Shown piece after piece: positions 54,635 through 63,749 of a stretch of DNA of 64,000 nt (the first letter of the stretch is position 1; each line of letters starts with the position of its first letter). The position numbers and the translations under genes were made by a program. Source of the stretch: an uncultured Monoglobus sp. (GTDB taxonomy: Bacteria > Bacillota > Clostridia > Monoglobales > Monoglobaceae); contig CANRGH010000002.1 in the NCBI GenBank assembly GCA_947630135.1, forward strand, positions 62,001 through 126,000, in the 5' to 3' direction. Under the pieces are notes generated by a model. That model had not been told where the DNA came from. It did not search any database and worked only from the letters and a program-made list of their open reading frames with translations.

Positions 54635-56290
54635 ATGGCAGAGACAACCTATAAAGTTATAAAGCGGACGGAGTACGAGAACAGAGGCGACGCCCCGGTA
54701 TACATAGACACCAGCGAGGTTATGCTTGACGAGAGCGGCGGAGCGGTCATGAAACTTAAGCTCTATAATAACTGTGGCAAGACGGTGCGCTCGGCTTATT
54801 TCAACGCGGGCTGCTTTGACAGCTCATTGAATTTGTGCATACAGCTAAAAAACGTGCCTTACGTCAACGTCAACGCGAAAGCGGCCGTAGTTTTCGGCGA
54901 CACACAGCTTGTTGAGGTCCCGCGCGAGACGCGCTCGGTTTTTGTCGAGGTGGCGAAGGTCCTGTTTGAGGACGGAAGCTCGTGGGTGAACCCAAATCAG
55001 AGTCTGGCCGAGAATATCGTTTCCGAGGAGCAGCTTGGCGAGGAGTGGAAAAGGCTTCGCCTCACAAAAGAGATAAAGGATAAAAACGCCGCGAAAAGCG
55101 GGTTTAAAAAGAAAATGTCCGAGAACAAAAAGCTTGCCGTGATCTTCGCGGCCGTGGCGGCGATAGCCTTGATCGCGGCGGGCGGCGCGGCGGTTTCCAA
55201 GCATTTTTCGGAGCGTCAGCTTGACTATAAAACGGCGATGAATTATTACATAAACCGCGACTACGCCGCGGCGGCCCCGGCGCTCGCCGAGCTTGACGAA
55301 AATTATTTCTTTTTCGGGAACGACAAAAACGACGTCAGATATTCCGCCGCGATAGCCTACATGAACACGGGCGATTATCTGTCTGCCGCGAAATATTTTC
55401 TAAGCTGCGGCGATTACAAAAACAGCGTGGCAAACCTGAGAAATATATTAAACTCAAGCGGGCGCCTGATCGCCGCCGGATACAACCACAGCGCCGCTGC
55501 CAAAAAAGACGGGACCGTTATCGCCGAGGGCGACAACAGCTACGGCCAATGCGGCGTGTCGGATTGGTCACGTGTTATAGGCGTGGCGGCAGGCGGCAAC
55601 CACACGGTCGGCATGACGTATGACGGAATGCTCTATGCCTGCGGCGACAATGAATACGGTCAGTGCGACGTAAGCGGTTGGACTGACATTGTAGCCGTCG
55701 CGACGGGCGAAAAGCACACAGCGGCGGTCAAAGCCAACGGCCGCGTGATAGCCCGCGGCAACAACGAATACGGCCAGTGCGACGTTCAGGAGTGGTCGGA
55801 CGTAGTTCAGATAGCGGCGGCTGGCAACCACACGATAGGACTGCGGCGCGACGGCACGGTGCTCGCGGCGGGCTGGGACCAATACGGCCAGTGCGATGTT
55901 GAGGGCGAGACCGGTGTCCTGTATATCGCGACCGGCAGCAAAAACACCGTGCTCGTTAAAAATGACGGCAGCGTGAAGGTGCTTGGCGACGACAGCTTCA
56001 GCCAGAAAAAAGCCGAGGGCGAAAAAAATGTTATCGCCGCGGCGGTCGGAACCGACTATATTATCCTGCTAAGCGCCGACGGCAAGGCGCAATCCTTCGG
56101 CAGCAACGGCTCAAATCAGGGCTCCGTGGGGCTGTGGTCGGATATTTTGGCCGTGACCTGCGGAAATAATCACACGCTCGGCCTGTCGGACAGCGGCCAA
56201 ATATACGCGGTCGGCGACGGCGGCGACAATAAGCTTAAAATAACCGCGGCCGAAAATATCGGCCCCGAAAATATACCGGTTGTTGAATAA
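54635..56290 (+). CDS. Membrane protein with seven-bladed RCC1-like propeller
   Basis: 551 residues. The N-terminal beta-rich domain (1-130) begins AETTYKVIKRTEYENRGDAP and should be cytoplasmic. One membrane helix lies at about 166-187 (LAVIFAAVAAIALIAAGG), then a TPR-like helical stretch (200-270). Seven repeats of 37-38 residues follow (278-545), each with the pattern V-A-G-NHT-GL--DG-V-A-GdN-YGQCdV---sDV: exactly one closed RCC1 propeller. Repeats 5-7 are more degenerate. Clostridial RCC1-like surface proteins are known but functions are mostly unknown. AAAGGTG sets ATG 54635; the in-frame TTG at 54614 is less likely. First gene of a co-directional cluster; a TATAAT lies at 54596-54601, but with a poor -35. 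Confidence 0.78.
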   Translation: MAETTYKVIKRTEYENRGDAPVYIDTSEVMLDESGGAVMKLKLYNNCGKTVRSAYFNAGCFDSSLNLCIQLKNVPYVNVNAKAAVVFGDTQLVEVPRETRSVFVEVAKVLFEDGSSWVNPNQSLAENIVSEEQLGEEWKRLRLTKEIKDKNAAKSGFKKKMSENKKLAVIFAAVAAIALIAAGGAAVSKHFSERQLDYKTAMNYYINRDYAAAAPALAELDENYFFFGNDKNDVRYSAAIAYMNTGDYLSAAKYFLSCGDYKNSVANLRNILNSSGRLIAAGYNHSAAAKKDGTVIAEGDNSYGQCGVSDWSRVIGVAAGGNHTVGMTYDGMLYACGDNEYGQCDVSGWTDIVAVATGEKHTAAVKANGRVIARGNNEYGQCDVQEWSDVVQIAAAGNHTIGLRRDGTVLAAGWDQYGQCDVEGETGVLYIATGSKNTVLVKNDGSVKVLGDDSFSQKKAEGEKNVIAAAVGTDYIILLSADGKAQSFGSNGSNQGSVGLWSDILAVTCGNNHTLGLSDSGQIYAVGDGGDNKLKITAAENIGPENIPVVE

Positions 56291-56334
56291 CAAAAGCGCG
56301 GCCGTTTCAGTTGAGGCGGCGGAGAGGAGAGAAT

Positions 56335-56874
56335 ATGGATATATTTGTTGAACAGCTTGTAAAGAAAAAGCGTGACGGAAAAGACATGCTGAAAATCATT
56401 CTGAGCATAGTCGGCGCGCTTGTGATTATCGCGCTTCTGGGCCTGCTCAGCGCGTTTGTGCCGTTTATAGGCATGTTTATGCTGCTTGCGGTCGTCGGGC
56501 TGATATACGGACTGTATGTGATAATCACCTCGGTCAACCTCGAGTATGAATACGCCTTCACCGAGGGCGAGCTGGACGTTGACAAGGTGATAAACGCCCG
56601 CAGGAGAAAGCGCATGACGAGCTTTGACGTTAATGACATGGAGGTTTTCGCCGACAGGAACTATTCGGAGTTTAACAGATATATGAACAATCCGAGGATT
56701 GAAAAGCTCTGGGCCTGCGCCGACAGGGAGGGCGACGATCTCTGTTTCGCGGTATATACCGGCGGCGGAGCGAGCAAAATGCTGCTTTTCAGCCCCAACG
56801 AGAAGATACGCGAGGGCTTCAAGGCAATGGCGCCGCGGAAAGTATTTTTGAGCAAGAGCCAAAATAATATATAA
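56335..56874 (+). CDS. DUF6106-like membrane protein
   Basis: 179 residues. Two membrane helices close together (about 20-70: LKIILSIVGALVIIALLGLL and GMFMLLAVVGLIYGLYVIIT), then YEYAFTEGELDVDKVINARRRKRM and a soluble C-terminal part with KLWACADR and LLFSPNEKIREGFK. The YEYxFTxGxLDxD motif is, as I recall, characteristic of DUF6106, an uncharacterised clostridial family. GGAGAGGAGAG lies before ATG 56335. The acpS-nnrD fusion starts 12 bp downstream. Confidence 0.65.
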   Translation: MDIFVEQLVKKKRDGKDMLKIILSIVGALVIIALLGLLSAFVPFIGMFMLLAVVGLIYGLYVIITSVNLEYEYAFTEGELDVDKVINARRRKRMTSFDVNDMEVFADRNYSEFNRYMNNPRIEKLWACADREGDDLCFAVYTGGGASKMLLFSPNEKIREGFKAMAPRKVFLSKSQNNI

Positions 56875-56886
56875 GGGTGGTATATC

Positions 56887-58134
56887 ATGATTGGAATTGA
56901 TGTTGTTGAGATCTCCCGTTTTCGGGACATGAAAAATCTTGAAATGTTCGTGCGGCGGGTGTTCACGCAAAACGAGGCCGAATATTTTACCTCAAAGACA
57001 GCCGCCAAAAAGTTTTACGAGTCCGTGGCGGGCCACTTTGCAGCTAAAGAGGCTTTCGCGAAGGCTCTCGGGACCGGAGTGCGCAATTTTGACATGTCGG
57101 ACATCGAGATCTGCCATAACGAGCTCGGAATGCCTTACATAAAATTCGGAGGCGTGAGAGTGAACGCCTCGGTGACGATCTCACATTCCGACACCGTGGC
57201 GGTCGCCGCGGTGTATATATCGGAAAATATTCCCGGCACCGGGCTGCCGTTTTATCAAAATCTCGACGAGTACGCACGGCTGGTGCCCTCGCGGGCGGCT
57301 GACGCCAACAAGGGCGACTGCGGCAGAATCGTTATCGTGGGCGGAAGCCCCGGCATGAGCGGCGCTCCCTGCCTTTCGGCGCTGGGCGCGCTCCGCAGCG
57401 GCAGCGGCCTTGTGACGGTGGGGCTCCCGAAATCGCAGCAGCCGATCGCGGCCGTGAAGCTGACCGAGGCGATGACGCTGCCGCTTGACGAGCTTGACGA
57501 CGGCACGCTGAGCCTTAACGCGCTCGGCGAGATAAAAAGCAGACTAAGCCGCGCGGACGCCTGCGTTTTCGGCCCGGGTCTGTCGAAAAACGTTGATCTG
57601 GGAAAGCTCGCAGACTCGCTGCTTAACGGCTCTGTGCCGATCGTGATCGACGCCGACGGCCTGAACGCCATAGCCGAGGATATGGTGATACTGAAAAAGC
57701 ATAAGAACCGTATGTCGTGCAGCGTGGTCATAACCCCGCACCCGGGCGAGATGAGCCGTCTTTGTGGCAAGTCGGTCGAGGCAATTCAAAACGACCGCGA
57801 GGGAACGGCTGCGGAGTTTGCGAGAGAATACGGCGTGACCGTAGTCTTAAAGGGCAAAGACACCGTGATAGCCGCGCCCGACGGCAGAATGAAGATAAAC
57901 CGCTCGGGCAGCGAGGCTATGGCGAGCGGCGGCATGGGCGACGCTCTTTCGGGAATAATAGCAAGCTTTATCGGTCAGAAAATGGGCGGCTTTGAGGCCG
58001 CGGTGCTCGGTACCTTCGTCCACGGAGCCGCGGGCGATCTGGCCCGCTCCGAGATAGGCGATCGCGGAATTCTCGCGACCGATCTCTGCGAGCGTGTGCC
58101 AAAGACGATAAGAATGATAACCAACGCGGAGTGA
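56887..58134 (+). CDS. Fused holo-ACP synthase and NAD(P)HX dehydratase
   Basis: 415 residues made of two enzymes. Residues 1-118 are AcpS: MIGIDVVEISRF (Mg-binding Asp), HFAAKEAFAKALGTG (Glu), and VNASVTISHSDTVAVAAVYI. It transfers phosphopantetheine from CoA to acyl carrier protein. Residues about 125-415 are NnrD (ribokinase-like): GRIVIVGGSPGMSGAPCLSA, VFGPGLSKN, VIDADGLNAIAE, ITPHPGEMSRL, VLKGKDTVIA and ASGGMGDALSGIIASFIGQ. This repairs S-NAD(P)HX using ADP or ATP. The usual NnrE partner is a separate gene at 27604-28230. AAGGGTGG precedes the ATG. alr follows 32 bp downstream. Confidence 0.92.
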   Translation: MIGIDVVEISRFRDMKNLEMFVRRVFTQNEAEYFTSKTAAKKFYESVAGHFAAKEAFAKALGTGVRNFDMSDIEICHNELGMPYIKFGGVRVNASVTISHSDTVAVAAVYISENIPGTGLPFYQNLDEYARLVPSRAADANKGDCGRIVIVGGSPGMSGAPCLSALGALRSGSGLVTVGLPKSQQPIAAVKLTEAMTLPLDELDDGTLSLNALGEIKSRLSRADACVFGPGLSKNVDLGKLADSLLNGSVPIVIDADGLNAIAEDMVILKKHKNRMSCSVVITPHPGEMSRLCGKSVEAIQNDREGTAAEFAREYGVTVVLKGKDTVIAAPDGRMKINRSGSEAMASGGMGDALSGIIASFIGQKMGGFEAAVLGTFVHGAAGDLARSEIGDRGILATDLCERVPKTIRMITNAE

Positions 58135-58166
58135 TCTTTGGACTTTTAAAGTGAGGAATTAATGCT

Positions 58167-59369
58167 ATGATCAATGAAAAACGCGCGTGGGCCGAGATCG
58201 ACCTTGACGCGCTTGTGGATAATTTTAACGCGATACGCGCCCATGTGGGCGGAAAAACCAAAATAATGGCCGTCGTCAAGGCCGACGGCTACGGCCACGG
58301 CTATCTCGAGGTCGCCAAGACGCTGATAGACAGCGGAGCGGACGCTCTTGCCGTGGCGTTCATGGACGAGGCGATACAGATACGCAAATGCGGGATAACC
58401 ACGCCGGTGCTTATTCTGGGCTATACCCACCCCGGCTATGCCGAGGAGCTTATCGAGAAGGACATAATGCCAAACTGTTATACCTTTGAGATGGCCGAGG
58501 CGATGTCGAGGGCCGGGCAGAAGCTCAACAAAACCGGAAAAATACATATCAAGATCGACACGGGCATGAGCCGCGTCGGATATAGGTACTGCGGCGACGA
58601 AGCGGTGAACCGAAGTACGGTTGAAGAGATAAAGCGTATCTCTCGTCTGCCGAACCTTGAGATCGACGGGCTGTTCACCCACTTCGCGGTCGCGGATGAT
58701 GACGACGACGAGTTTACTCTGCTCCAGTACCGCCGCTTTAAGGAGCTGTGCGACAGGGTGGAGGCGGAGGGAGTCAAGGTCAATCTTCGCCACTGCTGCA
58801 ACAGCGCGGGCCTGATGCGCTTTCCGGAGTTCCATATGGACATGGTCCGCCCTGGAATAATTCTTTACGGCCTGATGCCGAGCCCGTTTGTGGATAAAAA
58901 TATATTAAAGCTTCGGCCCGCGATGGCCTTAAAAGCAAAGATAACCAACATAAAGACGGTGGAGGAGGGAGTCACGGTCAGCTACGGCAGGAAATACAGG
59001 ACTGCGGCTCCCGCGAAAATCGCCACGGTCTCGATCGGCTATGCGGACGGTTATTCGCGGCTGCTCTCCGGAAAGGCGGAGATGCTCGTCGGCGGAAAAA
59101 AATGCCCTCAGATAGGAACAATTTGCATGGATCAATGTATGATCGACGTCACTTATGTTAATAATATCAATATCGGTGACGAAGCCGTACTCTTCGGCGG
59201 TGACAAGTCGGGAAACGAGATCCCGATCGAGGAAATCGCCGGGATTATGGGAACGATCAACTATGAAATTCTTTGTGTCATCGGCAAGAGAGTGCCGAGG
59301 GTCTATCTGAGAGACGGGCGCGTTTCGGACGTGCATAACTATCTTCTCGACAGCCCTATCAAAAACTGA
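58167..59369 (+). CDS. alr: Alanine racemase
   Basis: 400 residues. PLP-binding Lys38 is in AVVKADGYGHG; the second catalytic residue Tyr is in VSYGRKYRTAAPAKIATVSIG. C-terminal QIGTICMDQCMIDVTYV is typical. It interconverts L- and D-alanine for peptidoglycan. GTGAGGA precedes the ATG. Its place ahead of the ndoA/mazF-like toxin matches Bacillus, but the intervening antitoxin gene is missing. Confidence 0.96.
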   Translation: MINEKRAWAEIDLDALVDNFNAIRAHVGGKTKIMAVVKADGYGHGYLEVAKTLIDSGADALAVAFMDEAIQIRKCGITTPVLILGYTHPGYAEELIEKDIMPNCYTFEMAEAMSRAGQKLNKTGKIHIKIDTGMSRVGYRYCGDEAVNRSTVEEIKRISRLPNLEIDGLFTHFAVADDDDDEFTLLQYRRFKELCDRVEAEGVKVNLRHCCNSAGLMRFPEFHMDMVRPGIILYGLMPSPFVDKNILKLRPAMALKAKITNIKTVEEGVTVSYGRKYRTAAPAKIATVSIGYADGYSRLLSGKAEMLVGGKKCPQIGTICMDQCMIDVTYVNNINIGDEAVLFGGDKSGNEIPIEEIAGIMGTINYEILCVIGKRVPRVYLRDGRVSDVHNYLLDSPIKN

Positions 59370-59496
59370 TCTGTACATAGGAAATCCGCCGTCGTTTCGT
59401 TGCCGCAGGTTGTCGGACGGCTGAACCAAAACAGGTCTTTCGCATAAAATACTACCGAGGACATTAAGAAAATTAACTTGCGGAGTGTGAATTGAA

Positions 59497-59847
59497 TTGG
59501 TAGTAAAACGCGGAGACATTTATTACGCGGATCTGAGCCCGGTTGTGGGCTCCGAGCAGGGCGGGGTGCGTCCGGTGCTGATAATCCAGAACGATGTGGG
59601 CAACAAATACAGCCCCACGGTTATCGCCACCGCCATAACGTCGCAGCTCAATAAAGCAAAAATGCCGACCCATATCGAGCTTGACGCGGGCGGCTACGGA
59701 CTTTCAAAAGACTCCGTGGTGCTGGCCGAGCAGATAAGAACAATAGACAAACGACGTCTTAAAGAAAAAATAGGTCATCTGGACGACAGACTTATGACGC
59801 GGGTCAACCGCGCGATAAGCATAAGCTTCGGCCTCAATGACCGCTAA
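59497..59847 (+). CDS. MazF/NdoA-type endoribonuclease toxin
   Basis: 116 residues: [20 protein letters not shown] and [12 protein letters not shown] at the N-terminus, [10 protein letters not shown] in the middle, and [17 protein letters not shown] before the last helix. This matches EndoA/NdoA of Bacillus closely and has the residues of the MazF RNase fold (Arg near VRP, Thr/Ser in AAITSQ, QIRTID). It cleaves single-stranded RNA at a short motif. It starts with TTG, with GGAGTG 9 nt upstream. No RHH antitoxin precedes it: the gap after alr is only 127 bp. The small secreted-protein gene follows 15 bp downstream. Confidence 0.92.
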   Translation: MVVKRGDIYYADLSPVVGSEQGGVRPVLIIQNDVGNKYSPTVIATAITSQLNKAKMPTHIELDAGGYGLSKDSVVLAEQIRTIDKRRLKEKIGHLDDRLMTRVNRAISISFGLNDR

Positions 59848-59862
59848 CGGAGGTGCTTTGAA

Positions 59863-60336
59863 TTGAAAACAAAACTCAAAAACAGATTATTAAAGGCATT
59901 GATCGCCGTGACCGCGATCCTTGCGGTGATAGGCGGAACGATCGTTCTTGCCGAACCCGGTGACACCGACGACCCGGTTGTCACCAAAAACTACATAGTG
60001 AATGTGGTCGTGCCCCAGCTCAAGGCGTATGTCGAGGAGCGGCTCGGCGGCGGCTCGTCCGATTACTACGCCGACACCTTCGCGGTGGTCAACGTAAGCG
60101 GAGGCCAGACCGTGGTGTTTGACGCGGGCGCGCAGTACATTCTGCGCAAGGGAAACGGGGTTATAATAGGCAACGAGCTCGGCGGCATATGCGACACGAC
60201 CGCGGGCTATGACCTGCCCGACGGCACCGAAATGCCGTCAAACCACATGCTTGTCGTGCCCCGAGGCGACGGCCGCGGCTTCAAAGCCAGCAACGATGTA
60301 ATAATAATGGTAAAAGGCGGCTACTCATTCCGCTAA
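59863..60336 (+). CDS. Small secreted or anchored protein, function unknown
   Basis: 157 residues. Signal peptide or anchor (about 9-32: KALIAVTAILAVIGGTIVLA). The rest is predicted beta-rich: VVPQLKAYVEERLGGGSSD, FAVVNVSGGQTVVFDAGAQY, RKGNGVIIGNELGGICDTTA, MPSNHMLVVPRGDGRGF, NDVIIMVKGGYSF. No domain is recognised; uncharacterised clostridial secreted proteins of similar pattern exist as far as I recall. GGAGG sets a TTG start at 59863. It is last in the cluster after the toxin and is followed by a terminator. Confidence 0.7.
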   Translation: MKTKLKNRLLKALIAVTAILAVIGGTIVLAEPGDTDDPVVTKNYIVNVVVPQLKAYVEERLGGGSSDYYADTFAVVNVSGGQTVVFDAGAQYILRKGNGVIIGNELGGICDTTAGYDLPDGTEMPSNHMLVVPRGDGRGFKASNDVIIMVKGGYSFR

Positions 60337-60348
60337 CCCCGAAACAAT

Positions 60349-60375
60349 GCCCCTCTCTTCCCGAGAGGGGCTTTA
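60349..60375 (+). terminator. Terminator of the alr-mazF cluster
   Basis: GCCCCTCTC (60349-60357) pairs with GAGAGGGGC (60363-60371), followed by a short TTTAAC. Confidence 0.75.
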
Positions 60376-60376
60376 A

Positions 60377-60950
60377 CATAGTGATTAGTAATTAGCAAAT
60401 AGTGAATAGAACGGGCGGCAGATTGCCGCCCTACGGGTTAGGCGTAATTTATGATGTTATGGCGATACGATATGTCACCCACCACCCCGTAGGGGCGGAT
60501 ATTATCCGCCCGCGGCGGCATGCTGGCATGCCGCCGCTGCCTCGCCCCTTGGGGAGAGGTGGATTTCCGCCAACGGCGGAAAGACGGAGAGGGGTTAACA
60601 TAGTGATTAGTAATTAGCGAATAGTGAATAGAACGGGCGGCCTCAATTTACGGCTCCCTCCGGGAGGGAGCTGGCTGCGGCTTGTCCGCAGACTGAGGGA
60701 GATCGGCGCGCTTACCATATATTCGCCCAATAATACTCCTTCCACCGCTGTCGCGGTCCCCCTCCCTCAAAGAGGGAGGCGTTTTTTGCCTCTCCCTCCT
60801 AAAGGCGGGCGAGGCAGACGAAAGCCGTCACGATTTAATTGCTACATTCGTAGGGCCGGATGCCCACATCCGGCCATGGGACGTCGAGGGCGTCGTCCCC
60901 TACAACTAAAGTGAACAAATTACCGTAGGGGCGGATATTATCCGCCCGCT
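60377..60950. repeat. Dispersed palindromic repeat block B
   Basis: Modular non-coding stretch. It holds AGTGATTAGTAATTAG...GTGAATAGAACGGG twice (60381-60415 and 60602-60637), the palindrome GGGCGGCAGATTGCCGCCC (60413-60431), GGGGCGGATATTATCCGCCC twice (60491-60510 and 60929-60948), the module GGCCGGATGCCCACATCCGGCC (about 60854-60875), and CCCTCC/GGAGGG hairpins. Apparent small frames here are spurious. Confidence 0.85.
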
Positions 60951-61049
60951 TTGGCTTCCCTTGGTGATAATCAGCAAGCTTGCTTTCGGGTTCAAAGCTA
61001 TCTGTTTTCTCATGTGTTTATAACTCCGGGAATTATGTCGATTATATAT

Positions 61050-63053
61050 TTAGTCTTTCCCAAAAGATATAACGACCTTAAATAAATCACCGTCGATTAT
61101 GACGTCAAATTTGCCGCCGCAGACTTCGGTGTAGCTTTTGGCGATGGCAAGACCAAGTCCGTTGCCGTCGGAAGCTCTCGCCTTGTCGCCCCGTACAAAC
61201 CGTCCTGTTATTTCATCCGCGTCAAAGTCCATCTGATAGGCGGATATGTTTTTTATTTCTATCACAATTCGGTTTTCTCGCGCCGTAGCGGACACAAATA
61301 CTCTCGTGCCTTTCATGGCGTATTTCAAGGCGTTGTCGATCAGATTTCCCAGCGTTCTCGACATCTTTCGTCCATCCGCTGTGAAGAACAGCTCCTTGTC
61401 GGTGCTCACGCAGAATTTCAATTCGGATTTTTGTATCTCATTGTCGCGCTCGCCCAAGGTTTGACTGACGAGCAAAGCGGCGTCTAACTTTTCCATATTG
61501 AGTGTTTCGTTTCCGCTTTGCACTTTTGAAACCTCAAACAAGTCCCGCGTGAGATTATTCAGCCTCTCACTTTTTTTGGAGATGACCGAAACATAGTCCC
61601 TCGCATCCTCGGGCAGATCCTTGATCTGAGACAGCAGCTCGGTGTAGCTTATGATTGAAGTGAGCGGCGTTTTCAAGTCGTGGGACACATTTGTTATCAG
61701 ATCGGTTTTTAGCCGTTCAGCCCTGAGTTGTGCAGAAACCGTCTTTTCAAGGCCCTCGCCGATTTCGTTAATGTTTTTCGCAAGCTCTTTCATATCCTCG
61801 GATTTTATATCAGAAATCTTATACTGCAAATTTCCGTTCCGGATTACCGCCGCGCCTTTCCGGATTTTATCCGTGTCCATCCCTCTGTGGGCAAGTATAA
61901 AGACTCCAAAGCCGAAAATGACGACTCCCATAATCGGCCCAAGAGCGCTTGCCGAAGTCAGCAGCCCGCAAAAGGCGATCGCCATGGTGTAGATAAACAG
62001 AACCGAAACAGTCAGAGCGCCGGATTTTTTCGCAAGCGTTTGTTTTATCGTTTGTATGCCGCTTTTCATGTGCTTTCGCAGCCACTTGAAAACACGGATC
62101 AAGCACTTGCCGCACCACAGAATAACAATGCAGACCGCGCTTGTTTTCAAGAACCTGCCGCTCTTGATTTTACGCACAAGAGACAAGCCGGAGACGAGTA
62201 TAACGGCTCCGCCCGCGGCTGCCGACGCGGTGGTAAGGCATTGAAGCATATATACGGGAATGTGCGAGGTCATGTGCGCGTCAAAAATCAAAGCGCAGAT
62301 AGCGGCAGCTCCGATTACTGCTGCTGCGATTGCCGCGAGATGCACCTCGCTCCACACCGAATCGATCCAAACAGTCTTTTGCTCTCCATATCGGTTCTTT
62401 CCGGCAACACATATTAGATAAACCATAAGCAGCAGAGCGAGAATAGCGCAGATAAGCGCATTAACAAAGGCTTTTCGCACGATCTCCGCCTGTCTGTTCC
62501 AATCTTCTTCAAATTTTGCGGCGACCGCGTCGCTGATATTGGCGCAGACAGTGATTATATCTGTTCTGTTAAAGAGTGATATGTCCTCTAAAGTATTGGT
62601 ATACATCATGCTTTGCCTTGCTCTGCCGTCATAGGTTATCATCCCTTTCGCGTCTCTCGCCGTGTATTGATACAAACGGACGTTTTTCAGCTGATCTGCG
62701 TTTTGGGCGCCGCAGTTTGTGTATATTTTATCATTGACGGCCACAAAATAATTCACCACATCCGGCTCATACAAACAGCTCAGCCTTTCGGTCAGATTTT
62801 CGTCAAGAGCCGCGACGTTTTTCACGTTGGCCGTGTCCTGATACGCGCTGAACACGGCGGCAGCCACACTGTTAAGCGCGGTATCAATAAATTGCGAGTC
62901 CTCGAACGAGTTTTCAAAGCCGTAAATATATCTCTCTTCATCACAGTATCGAATAAATCCGTTTGTGGCGGTCAGCATACCCGCAGATATCAGCAGAACG
63001 CACAGAACAGCCGCGGCAAATTTTGTGTAACCGGAATATATAAGTCTTTTCAT
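61050..63053 (-). CDS. Sensor histidine kinase of a two-component system
   Basis: 667 residues. TM1 about 10-28, an extracytoplasmic domain (30-195) with CDEERYIYGFENSFED, then four or five more hydrophobic segments (about 200-395: LICAILALLLMVYLICVAG, AAAVIGAAAICALIF, GGAVILVSGLSLV, SVLFIYTMAIAFCGLL, GPIMGVVIFGFGVFILA). A HAMP-like or linker region follows, then HisKA TNVSHDLKTPLTSIISY (His458), LIDNALKYAM and GNGLGLAIAKSYTEVCGG. The multiple helices ahead of the kinase suggest membrane-embedded sensing. AAAGGAGG sets ATG 63053. It follows the response regulator gene by 15 bp. Confidence 0.9.
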   Translation of the reverse strand: MKRLIYSGYTKFAAAVLCVLLISAGMLTATNGFIRYCDEERYIYGFENSFEDSQFIDTALNSVAAAVFSAYQDTANVKNVAALDENLTERLSCLYEPDVVNYFVAVNDKIYTNCGAQNADQLKNVRLYQYTARDAKGMITYDGRARQSMMYTNTLEDISLFNRTDIITVCANISDAVAAKFEEDWNRQAEIVRKAFVNALICAILALLLMVYLICVAGKNRYGEQKTVWIDSVWSEVHLAAIAAAVIGAAAICALIFDAHMTSHIPVYMLQCLTTASAAAGGAVILVSGLSLVRKIKSGRFLKTSAVCIVILWCGKCLIRVFKWLRKHMKSGIQTIKQTLAKKSGALTVSVLFIYTMAIAFCGLLTSASALGPIMGVVIFGFGVFILAHRGMDTDKIRKGAAVIRNGNLQYKISDIKSEDMKELAKNINEIGEGLEKTVSAQLRAERLKTDLITNVSHDLKTPLTSIISYTELLSQIKDLPEDARDYVSVISKKSERLNNLTRDLFEVSKVQSGNETLNMEKLDAALLVSQTLGERDNEIQKSELKFCVSTDKELFFTADGRKMSRTLGNLIDNALKYAMKGTRVFVSATARENRIVIEIKNISAYQMDFDADEITGRFVRGDKARASDGNGLGLAIAKSYTEVCGGKFDVIIDGDLFKVVISFGKD

Positions 63054-63068
63054 TGTCAAATACCTCCT

Positions 63069-63749
63069 TTAAATTATTTTATAGCCGACTCCCCATACCA
63101 CCTTTAGATATTGGGGCTCCTTCGGGTTGATTTCGATCTTCTCCCGAATGTGGCGGATATGCACAGCTATGGTGTTGTCCCCCACCACAGTGTCCTCGTT
63201 CCACACATTTCTGTAAATCTCGTCGGGCGAGAAAACCTTGCCCCTATTCCTGACGAGCAGCTCAAGTATTCCGTATTCAAGAGGCGTCAGACGCACGTCT
63301 TTTCCTTCAACAGTTACCGTCCGCGTCTCGGTGTTGACCGTCAGACCCGAGATCGTGATAACGCCGTTTTGCTTTCCGATAGAGCCAAGGGCGGTGTAAC
63401 GGCGCAGCTGAGACTTTACCCGCGCCACCAATTCGGACGGATTATACGGCTTTGTCACATAGTCGTCCGCCCCGGCAGTCAACCCTAAGATTTTGTCGGC
63501 ATCTTCCGACTTCGCCGACAGCATGATCACCGGAATATTTCTGGATTTTCTCAACTTCATCAGCGTTTTTATGCCGTCCAGTTTCGGCATCATGATGTCC
63601 AAAATCATCAAGTGCACCTCGTTTTCACTCAACGCATCCAAAGCTTCAATGCCGTTATATGCTTTTATAACCTCGTAGCCCTCGCCCGACAAAAATATAG
63701 CGATGCTGTCCACTATATCTTTGTCGTCATCAACAACAAGTATTCTCAT
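63069..63749 (-). CDS. OmpR-family response regulator
   Basis: 226 residues. Receiver: VVDDD acidic cluster, phospho-acceptor Asp51 in LMILDIMMPKLDG, MLSAKSEDADK and VTKPYNPSELVARVK. The winged-helix domain ends VHIRHIREKIEINPKE and VWGVGYKII. It is the partner of the kinase downstream; target genes are not evident in the window. GGGAGG selects ATG 63749; an in-frame GTG (63758) overlaps that site. VanR-like architecture, but no vancomycin-resistance genes are nearby. Confidence 0.92.
   Translation of the reverse strand: MRILVVDDDKDIVDSIAIFLSGEGYEVIKAYNGIEALDALSENEVHLMILDIMMPKLDGIKTLMKLRKSRNIPVIMLSAKSEDADKILGLTAGADDYVTKPYNPSELVARVKSQLRRYTALGSIGKQNGVITISGLTVNTETRTVTVEGKDVRLTPLEYGILELLVRNRGKVFSPDEIYRNVWNEDTVVGDNTIAVHIRHIREKIEINPKEPQYLKVVWGVGYKII

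Noticed and set aside
59370-59496. Possible small antitoxin between alr and the MazF-like toxin
   Set aside because: Only 127 bp with no frame resembling a ribbon-helix-helix protein; the hairpin CCGTC/GACGG there has no coding content.
60402-60914. Two small frames (60402-60617 and 60624-60914) in the repeat-rich gap
   Set aside because: They consist wholly of dispersed palindromic repeats, have no ribosome site, and give Arg/Pro-rich low-complexity translations.
61050-63749. VanS/VanR-type vancomycin resistance system
   Set aside because: Architecture is generic OmpR-type; no vanHAX-like or D-Ala-D-Ala ligase genes are near, and the kinase has extra membrane helices unlike VanS.
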